A DNA stretch of 64,000 nt from Anomaloglossus baeobatrachus (lineage: Eukaryota; Chordata; Amphibia; Anura; Aromobatidae): NCBI RefSeq assembly GCF_048569485.1, contig NC_134360.1, forward strand, positions 180,267,536-180,331,535. Direction: 5' to 3'. A program made the position numbers and the translations under genes. Shown here piece after piece: positions 57,085-64,000 of the stretch. The notes beneath the pieces were generated by a model, which saw nothing but the letters and a program-made list of their open reading frames with translations, made no database searches and was not told the origin of the DNA. Position 1 is the first letter of the stretch; each line of letters begins with the position of its first letter.

Positions 57085-57337
57085 GTTTATTAATAATAAA
57101 TTATTTTATTTCATAGGGCAACACGTTCAAGGGATCCAGTCCCCTTCTTCAGGACAAGATTAGATTGGGCTCACAATCTAAATTCCCTATCAGCATTTCT
57201 TTCAATGGTGGTAGGAAACCCACACAAATACAGGGAGAACATACAAACTCCTGGCAGATGTTGTCCTTGGTGGGATTTGAACCCAAGACCCCAGTGCTGC
57301 AATACTGCAGTGCTGACCTCTGAGCCATCATGCTGCC
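57085..57337 (-). mobile_element. tRNA-derived V-type SINE
   Basis: On the - strand the head GCAGCATGATGGCTCAGAGG carries an A-box-like segment and GGGTTCAAATCCC (57272-57284) is the B box. The central part, GTTTGTATGTTCTCCCTGTA then GTGTGGGTTTCCTACC, matches the conserved V domain of vertebrate V-SINEs. The tail has CCTGAAGAAGGGGACTGG, CCCTTGAACGTGTTG and then TGAAATAAA. RNA polymerase III would transcribe it. This copy has internal deletions relative to usual V-SINEs. Confidence 0.85.
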
Positions 57338-58316
57338 TCATTTTGGGCTGTTAATGTTAATGGAAGCTGTCATATAGCTTTAGGGTCTGCAGTGATCCTG
57401 GTTTTTGGATCTGACATCAAGAGCACTGTCATGGTGGCTCTGTTGGCCAACACTCTCCTGACCCACCAATATTTGGTTTGACTGAAACCAAGTAGCACTG
57501 TCTTGAGCATTATCTGGCATTGGCCACCACTGTTCATCAGTTCCAGTTATACAGTGGGGGTTGAAGCTACCAATAATCCTCTCTGCATTGACCATGGCCT
57601 ATGGATACAGAGTTAGCTTCAGGGAGTTTAATTTTTCCTCTGGTTTAAGAGAAATGTAGCTGTAACTCTGCAGATGCCCATAAGCCTTTAGGCACAGGAG
57701 TGATCTAAAGATAACCTGACAGCAGGACCGACATCTATAAACTAATTACATGGTTACATACATTTGTCTTTTAATGATAATTACAAGCAACCACTTTGCT
57801 TGGGGCAAGTTCACAGTATATCGCTATTCTCATCTTTTCAAAAAGCTTTTTCCACATGTTGTAAATAGGACTAAGCTTCTGCTACGTGCAGACTAGTCCT
57901 GCACCATCTCTCCATTGCACGGCACTGAGGCATGGGCAGTGGATCTCTGCCTTATGTATTCAGATAGATTTTCAGGCACATCCACAGTGTGACCACAAGC
58001 CTCTGCCACATAGGCAGAGATCCACTGCCACGTACCTGAAGTCTGTTAGATGTGTGCTTCTTCCCCAAAAGCAAGCATGCAATCCAAAATCCCACGAAAG
58101 CCATTCAGAGACTTTAGTGGCTCTCACTGGCATGCTGGTTTTCATTGTTCATAGCAGGAAACCTACTCTTTGTACTAGATTGTGTAAAAATGGCCCATCA
58201 CTAGTGTGCTGTGTTCTGTCCAAGAAAAGTGCAAGTATGATAGGCTGTCTATATTGTGAACCTTATACCGAAGGAGAAGTAAACATCTGACATATACTTC
58301 CGGGATATGTGCAGTG
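57338..58316. other. RGS5 intron stretch, nothing recognised
   Basis: No exon, RNA gene or repeat boundary was found. Confidence 0.5.
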
Positions 58317-58331
58317 TGATGGCAAGTCTCT

Positions 58332-58447
58332 ATTAGAAGACGAATTTGGAGAGTACCACCATAATCCCATCACTATATATCATATGGGTGCTCCCTGATG
58401 CAGTGGACACGAATATAAGAAAGAGGGGAGAAAAAAGATGCTGCACA
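58332..58447. repeat. Left 116-bp terminal direct repeat
   Basis: It contains CTCCCTGATGCAGTGGACAC then GAATATAAGAA, a degenerate version of the recurring CTGANGAA-hairpin-GAAAC motif. Confidence 0.75.
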
Positions 58448-58524
58448 TGGATATTGGGGCACACCTAATATACTTGTAATAGAAAAACCTTTATTTAGTA
58501 CAAGACATGATTAAAAGCAGTTAA

Positions 58525-58912
58525 CTGTTGACTCCTGGAAAAAGCGCTACACAGTGCGAAACGTGCGTCGGAGAGGGTGTGGGACGCTTACTTGTATTCT
58601 GTGATATCCCGTTGGTATAAGAGTTGGTACTTTGTTGTTACTATATCTTTATGAATTTTGCACTTTATAACACTTTTGTGTTACCATATACATATTTTTA
58701 ACTATATTTATATTAGCATTGTCTCTTATACAGGGTAATATTGATAACATTAATAATCATGTGCAGGTTATGGTGTTCTCAACATTATGGTTAGATTGAT
58801 AATTTTAACCCCTTCTGTGGGGCTTGCTTCCTTGAGACATCCTGTCTATGTTTTTATATTTAAAATCAATAAAGACATTTTTTATATTGACTTTTTCTTC
58901 TTGTTGGCGATT
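58525..58912 (+). mobile_element. 388-bp inserted element flanked by 31-bp direct repeats
   Basis: A 31-bp sequence (TTTAGTACAAGACATG...) flanks it at 58494-58524 and 58913-58943 with one mismatch. It begins with a hairpin-GAAAC motif: CCTGGAAAA, stem GCGC/GTGC, then GAAACGTGCGTCGG. It ends with AATAAAGACATTTTTTATAT. It is non-coding and looks like a retroposed unit with an unusually long target duplication. Confidence 0.6.
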
Positions 58913-58972
58913 TTTAGTACAAGACATGGTTAAAAGCAGTTAAAAAAATGACATACAAAACACACCCTAAAG

Positions 58973-59539
58973 GCCACTTTACACGCTGGGATATCGGTAT
59001 CGATATCGCTAGCGTGGATACCTGCCCCCATCGCTTGTGCGACACGGGCAAATCGCTGCCCGTGGCGCACAACATCGCCCGGACCCGTCACACTACTTAC
59101 CTGCTCTGCGACATCGCTGTGACCGGCGATCCGCCTCCTTTCTAAGAGGGCGTTCCGTGCGGTGTCACAGCGATGTCACTAAGCGGCCGCCCAATCAAAG
59201 CGGAGGGGCGGAAATGAGCGGGACGTAACATCCCGTCCACCTCCTTCCTTCCACATTGCGGGTGGCGGCAGGTAAGGTGAGGTTCCTCGTTCCTGCGGCT
59301 TCACACGGACCGATGTGTGCTGCTGCAGGAGCGACGAACTACATCGTACACGCTGCAGCAACGATATTTGAGAAGTGACCCCCATGTCACCGATGAGCGA
59401 TTTTGAACGTTTTTGCGACGATTCAAAATCGCTCATAGGTGTCACATGCAAGGACATCGCTAATGCGGCCGGATGTGCGTCACAAATTCCGTGACCCCAA
59501 CGACATCGCATTAGCGATGTCGTAGCGTGTAAAGCGGCC
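58973..59539. mobile_element. PIF/Harbinger-like MITE, 567 bp
   Basis: Ends GGCCACTTTACACGCT and AGCGTGTAAAGCGGCC are inverted with one mismatch; TAAA flanks both sides. The body shares AAATCGCTGCCCGTG, AGCGGAGGGGCGG and CACCTCCTTCCTTCCACAT with the MITEs at 7779 and 61886. Confidence 0.8.
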
Positions 59540-59908
59540 TAAAGACGAACCATTCCCCCAAATGAGTGTACACAATACATACGAGAAATGTACAGTATCA
59601 AGCATGAAGTATGGTCGTATGATAAAACACTGCTGATTGAAGAATTAGGGGACAAAAAAGCCCACACAAAGTCAAATAAATATAGATACTCGTATGATAA
59701 GCAACAGCAGGTTATCCAGAAAAAAACCCACAAGGGGGAATAAAGGTATTCACCAAGTAAATAGACTGCAGGAAGGGCGTAAATGCATAGGTTGAAACAA
59801 AATGCTAATACACCAAAATCCACATCAACATGAAGTCAGGTATATGATGTAATTACCAAAATCCCCCAAAATAGGGAGGAGAGGAGTGAATTACTGCACA
59901 AAAGATCA

Positions 59909-60024
59909 ATTAGAAGAAGAATTTGGAGCGTACCACCATAATACCATCACTATATATCATATGGGTGCTCCCTGATGCAGTGGACACAAATATAAGAAGG
60001 AGGGGAGAAAAAAGACACTGCACA
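59909..60024. repeat. Right 116-bp terminal direct repeat
   Basis: It matches 58332-58447 and ends at the 15-bp duplication. Confidence 0.75.
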
Positions 60025-60049
60025 TGATGGCAAGTCTCTGGCATGTAAG

Positions 60050-61183
60050 TGTGCTGCCCTGGTGTTAGTCGGGCTGTTCGGATCCGGGATCTTCGTGGCT
60101 CTAGGGGTCCGGACCCGGCTTGGCGGACACTCTGATCTGAAAAAAAGGGATTATTTACAGGGGAAAAGTTCGTGACGCCACCTGCATGTTGCGGTAATGG
60201 GAGTACCGCTGCTGCTGGAGGGAGGACCGGGGCAGATAGTGTGAAGTAGCAAGGTTTCAGTCCCTCCGCAGGTAGGGAAGGCCCTGGGCTCAGGGGGTTG
60301 GTAGATTTGGGAGGACAGGGTGCAGGGACCAGGGTACTCACTGCGGGTAGTCGATGTGTTGGATGAGGTGGAGAAAGGAGACACACACACTGTAGGTAAA
60401 CCAAAGTCTCTGAGTACAGCTGCCGCTGCCGGGAGACCGTCCAAGTGCCCGGTCCCACCGGTGTCACTTAGTGATTTGGAGCCTACCTCCGTGCACAATT
60501 TTTGTCCGTTGATGGTCCCCGTGGCTTGAAGCTGTTGGGGGCCCTGATCACTATGTGTAGTGTAGCCGTGCTCTTAAGGGCTGGCACTTGGGACCTCAGT
60601 GGGTTGCTGTGTCTGGAAAAACCCTGTCCTCATCGTTGTGCTGATGCCCTCAATCTGAGTGAGAGTTTAGGGAAGTCCTTGAAGATCCTCTCCCTTTCAG
60701 GTGAATTGTCAGGACGTTGAATCGGCTCCTGACCTAGGGTCCTGTATCCTGTCGTGCTTGGTACCGGTCAGTTCTGTTAGGCCCTTCTGGTGCTGATAGT
60801 CCCTCTAAGACTACATACGTCACACCCTTGTCCAACGTCCCTGAAACCGGTCCCAGACTCCTCTGGACCTGGATCACTGCTTGCAACCCAATCAGTTCTC
60901 CTTAGCTCCCCAGGAGCTAACTCTCCCAGCTCCTCACTCTCTGGAGCCTACTTCTTCACTCCCTCCTTACAGTCTGCTCAGTTCCCAAGTAGTTGGCCCA
61001 TTTTCCAGCTAGTCCAACCCCCCTGGTGTGTCTGGCAGTGACTGATGTGAGGTGATTGGGTTTTGTGGTGCAGATGCGAGTGACACTAGTTTCTTGGATA
61101 CCTGGAACCATGGGGGGTAGGCCCTGAACCCTGGATAAGGATGCAGTTCCCTGTGGCACCCTGATGTATTCAGGGGTGCCACA
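60050..61183 (-). mobile_element. Solo LTR (- strand), TAAG target duplication
   Basis: On the - strand it begins TGTGGCACCCCTGAATACAT and ends CAGGGCAGCACA, 1134 bp. TAAG flanks both sides (60046-60049, 61184-61187). The internal primer-site-like motif GGTGGCGTCACGAAC lies at 60168-60182 on the - strand. Confidence 0.9.
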
Positions 61184-61702
61184 TAAGCAGAAATCCTCTG
61201 CACATGCCCTAAGTTGTGGTGTTCACGAGCAGCAGTGGGATTGAAAGTTCCAGGAGAATAATGTAAGGATGGATGAAGGCTCTCAGTCACACCTCAGTGG
61301 GTGTGCTATGAGGTCCTAAAGTCTATGCACTATTTGCAAGGGCTGCGAAAAATTAGAAGGAGAGACAACAATACATCCTGGAAGACATGTAAAGGAGGGA
61401 CTGAAAATACATTTTTTTCTCATTATTTAGGAGTGGAACTCCTAGACTAGTAAAGGCTATGCACTATGTGCAAGTGCTGACAACAATTAGCAAGAGAGAC
61501 TCATAGATAGGGACTTGTAGAAGATAGGTCTCATGGATGAGCATGATTCTTGTGCTCCCGCAGAAGGCACAGTTTCAACTGGCCCACGGCCTCTGCCTCT
61601 GCGTGCACCATCAGCAGCACGTCCTCTTCCCTATCCAGATGATATATGCCTGTAGTTAATAGGGAATAGAAAAGATGTAGACTGACAAGGGACTTTTGGT
61701 TT
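61184..61702. other. RGS5 intron stretch, repeat-like, unclassified
   Basis: Two similar phrases (GTCTATGCACTATTTGCAAG and GGCTATGCACTATGTGCAAG) suggest an internal duplication. No gene. Confidence 0.45.
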
Positions 61703-62700
61703 TAGGTTGCAGCAGCAAGGACTGTAAGGCTATAATCCCTGCCTATATGCCTGTAATCCTAACCTATCCCTTCTTCAGCAGCTCTCCCTACACTGAATGC
61801 AGCAGAAAGCGTTATTAACAGGCAATAGAATAATGCAGCCCTGAAAAGGGAATTCTGGTTATAGGTTGCAGCAGAAGGATTGTAAGGGCGGCTTTGCACG
61901 TTGCGACATCGCAAGCCGATGCTGCGATGTCGCATGCGATAGTCCCCACCCCCGTCACAGGTACGATATCGTGTGATAGCTGGCGTAGCGAAAATTATCG
62001 CTACGCCAGCTTCACATGCACTCACCTGCCCTGCGACCGTCGCTCTGGCCGGCGACCCGCCCCCTTCCTAAGGGGGCGGGTCGTGCGGCGTCATAGCGAC
62101 ATCACACGGCAGGCGGCCAATAGCGGCGGAGGGGCGGAGATGAGCAGGATGTAAACATCCCGCCCACCTGCTTCCTTCCGCATATCCTACGGAAGCCGCG
62201 GTGACGCCGGTAGGAGATGTTCCTCGCTCCTGCGACTTCACACACAGCGATGTGTGCTGCCGCCGGAGCGAGGAACAACATCGGACCGTCGCGTCAGCGT
62301 AATTATGGATTACGCCGACGCTGCACCGATGATACGATTACGACGATTTTGCGCTCGTTAATCGTATCATCTAGGCTTTACACACTACGATGTCGCATGT
62401 GATGCTGGATGTGCGTCACTTTCAATTTGACCCCACCGACATCGCACCTGCGATGTCGTAGTGTGCAAAGCCCGCCTAAGTCTTTAATCTCTGCCTCTAT
62501 GCCTATAATGCCAATTTATAGCTCCTCCAGCAGATATCCCTACAGTGAATTCAGGTAACAGCGGTATTAATTTGGAATAGAATAGATTTAGCCCTTACAA
62601 GGAAGTTTTGGTTTTACGGTTCAACAGAAAAAGCCTGTAAGGCCTATATGCCATTAATTTTAACCTCTCCCTCCTGCAGTAGCTATCCCTACACTGGTTT
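61703..62700. repeat. About 160-bp tandem repeat, 2-3 copies, split by a MITE
   Basis: Units start TAGGTTGCAGCAG (61703, 61862) and CGGTTCAACAG (62617). They share ATCCCTACA, GCAGTAGCT/CAGCAGCTCT and AATAGAAT. The second unit is interrupted at 61886-62476. Confidence 0.7.
61886..62476. mobile_element. PIF/Harbinger-like MITE, 591 bp, TAA target duplication
   Basis: Ends GGGCGGCTTTGCACG and TGTGCAAAGCCCGCC are inverted. TAA lies on both sides (61883-61885, 62477-62479). The body shares the GGCGGAGGGGCGGAGATGAG and CACCTGCTTCCTTCC blocks with the other MITEs. Confidence 0.85.
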
Positions 62701-62807
62701 GGGATAGAGTGAGCTGAATGTCACATCATTGGGTCTTATACAGACTTGATGACGCATTGTGGCCAGCCAATCACAGTAATACCAGTAGGCAACATAGCTA
62801 CGGCATT

Positions 62808-63043
62808 ACCGTATTTTTTCGGATTGTAAGACGCACTTTTTCCTCCAAAACTGAGAGTAAAATGGGGGTACATCTTACAATGTTGATATGGCTTACCGGG
62901 GCGGTGGTGGTGGAGCGGAGTTATGGGAGGCAGGGTTGGTGATACTAAGGGTGTTACTGCAGTGTCGCAGTGGCGCGGGCTGTATTGAATCGCCCGCGGG
63001 TGATGCAATGAACTTCAAGAAAATGGCTGGTGAGGCAGGGGCA
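62808..63043. repeat. Fragment of the TTATAAGACGC-type MITE
   Basis: The left end ACCGTATTTTTTCGGATTGT followed by AAGACGCACTTTTTCC resembles the element at 57-681. The right end is not seen before the LTR that starts at 63044. Confidence 0.5.
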
Positions 63044-64000
63044 TGTGATGCGCCCACGGGGTCCCTAGGGTTACTCATCACCGGGCCGGTGTCAATTCGG
63101 GTTATCACAGTGGCCAGGCCCGGTTCAGTGACCTTGGCGGTATCAGTAAATGAACTTAAATGATGAGGATGGGGGTTGTAGTTTTCGGAACACCACCTGT
63201 GGTGTGCGGCCAGGTATTAGCCGCCACTGAGGGAGGTCTTCTCTGGGGCGGATGATAACGCAGCTCAGATGGTATAGCTCTCCACAGGCAGAGCTCAGGC
63301 CCTGGGACAATGTGGGGAGTAGTTGTCCACTCTATTAAAGGAGGGTTGGAGGCGATGAAGAAAGGGAGCGACACAGGGGTTGCAGTGAAAGTTCTTTACT
63401 CACTGATATGTCGCTGCCCTTGGACGGCCGGTCCCCGCTGTCATGGGCTCCAGCCAATCCCGGATAGTTTAAAGGTCAGAACCGGTGGGTTTCACTGTGA
63501 GTCCTTCCTTCCTGCGCTTTCCTGTGTGATTCCCTGCGGCTTGAAGCTACGCTGGGACCCAGGTCTTTGGATTGGCTCAGTTCCTGTCCCGTATAGCAGG
63601 CAGCGCGACTCCGCAGTCCCTGGCTCTATATGCTGCTGTGCCCCAGGCACTTTGTGCGGGCCAGAAGACTTGAAATCCTCTGCTCGGCGGATTCTGCTGG
63701 CGAGACGTGCAGTGCCCACCAGCCTAGGGCTTTGCACCCTGTTCTCTGTGCACCTGTTCCTGAGGGAGCTATGGCTTAGCTCTCTCCTCAGCGACCGTGT
63801 CCTCCACGTCTCACTTGTTCCCTGTCCGTCACTCCCTGACGACTGACTGAATGGCTGTGTGTGTGTTGCCTTACTTCCCATGTCAAACTCCTTCCCCTCG
63901 GGTTCCTGAACTAGTTAGTAGAGGGTCCACTACATTTGTGATGGCCACCCTCCAATGTCTCTACCCCAGCTCAATCCCAGTGAGAGGGCATCTAACTGTG
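63044..64000 (-). mobile_element. Partial LTR (- strand) running off the window
   Basis: On the - strand it ends GGACCCCGTGGGCGCATCACA. It has the same layout as the solo LTRs at 35829 and 60050, with CACACCACAGGTGGTG in place of the TACCACAGGTGGCGTC block near its 3' end. The 5' end is outside the window, so solo or full-length cannot be decided. Confidence 0.65.

Larger units (their letters stand above)
58332..60024. mobile_element. Small non-coding element with terminal direct repeats and 15-bp target duplication
   Basis: TGATGGCAAGTCTCT occurs exactly at 58317-58331 and 60025-60039. Immediately inside lie 116-bp direct repeats (58332-58447, 59909-60024), about 93% alike. After removal of a nested 388-bp insertion and a MITE, the body is about 0.7 kb and non-coding. 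The 15-bp duplication is too long for LTR integration (4-6 bp) and suggests target-primed reverse transcription, as in Penelope-like elements, which carry LTR-like direct repeats. The class is not settled. Confidence 0.7.

Noticed and set aside
57085-57337. A functional tRNA gene
   Set aside because: A- and B-box-like segments are present, but no cloverleaf or acceptor stem follows, and the V domain and tail mark it as a SINE.
58533-58574. A complete, active hammerhead ribozyme
   Set aside because: The CUGANGA segment is degenerate (CTGGAAA), there are extra bases before helix II, and helix I pairing is poor. It is kept only as a hammerhead-like motif.
55000-64000. The upstream RGS5 exon with EENLEFW-type residues
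   Set aside because: No - strand segment encodes the 167-nt RGS-box exon, so it is assumed to lie beyond the window.

Overview
The window looks like nuclear DNA of a frog or toad. The only host genes are the 3' parts of two vertebrate paralogues: the last three coding exons of RGS4 on the + strand (1553-3569) and the last coding exon of RGS5 on the - strand (54827-54988). They lie tail to tail, the same neighbour order and orientation as in human 1q23.3. The repeats suggest an anuran rather than a mammal or bird: Gmr1-type and other Ty3/gypsy LTR elements, Tc1/mariner with long inverted ends, a tRNA-derived V-type SINE, foldback elements and TAA-target MITEs. The species is not identifiable from this.

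Layout. 1-4.5 kb: RGS4 introns, exons and 3' UTR. 4.5-9.6 kb: foldback elements and MITEs. 9.6-13.9 kb: a non-autonomous LTR element. 14.3-16.5 kb: a solo LTR inside a decaying 58-bp tandem array. 16.6-16.9 kb: a CR1-like LINE 3' end. 17.0-24.9 kb: a Ty3/gypsy element inserted in older LTR-like sequence. 25.2-25.9 kb: a 26-bp minisatellite. 26.3-29.7 kb: a Tc1-like transposon split by a solo LTR and a MITE. 30.1-35.3 kb: a young, apparently whole Gmr1-like element (- strand) with identical 313-bp LTRs. 35.4-38.1 kb: a foldback element holding a solo LTR that itself holds a MITE, followed by a Tc1 fragment. 41.0-41.8 kb: a non-autonomous hAT element with an internal 30-bp array. 44.1-47.3 kb: a 32-bp minisatellite of about 98 units. 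49.7-50.5 kb: a foldback element. 52.2-52.6 kb: a 34-bp minisatellite. 53.6-55.0 kb: RGS5 3' end. 55.0-64.0 kb: presumed RGS5 intron with a SINE, a small direct-repeat element, MITEs and two - strand LTRs.

The two genes encode R4/B-family RGS proteins, GTPase activators for Gi/Gq alpha subunits. The roughly 51 kb between their stop codons is almost all nested transposable elements and tandem arrays; no other host gene was found there. The strongest unexplained signals are: (1) a copy of the tRNA-Ser primer-binding sequence embedded inside seven different LTRs, 130-190 bp from their 3' ends; (2) a recurring hairpin-GAAAC motif, hammerhead-like, at several unrelated loci with different stem sequences; (3) a small non-coding element at 58332-60024 with 116-bp terminal direct repeats, a perfect 15-bp target duplication and that same motif in its repeats.
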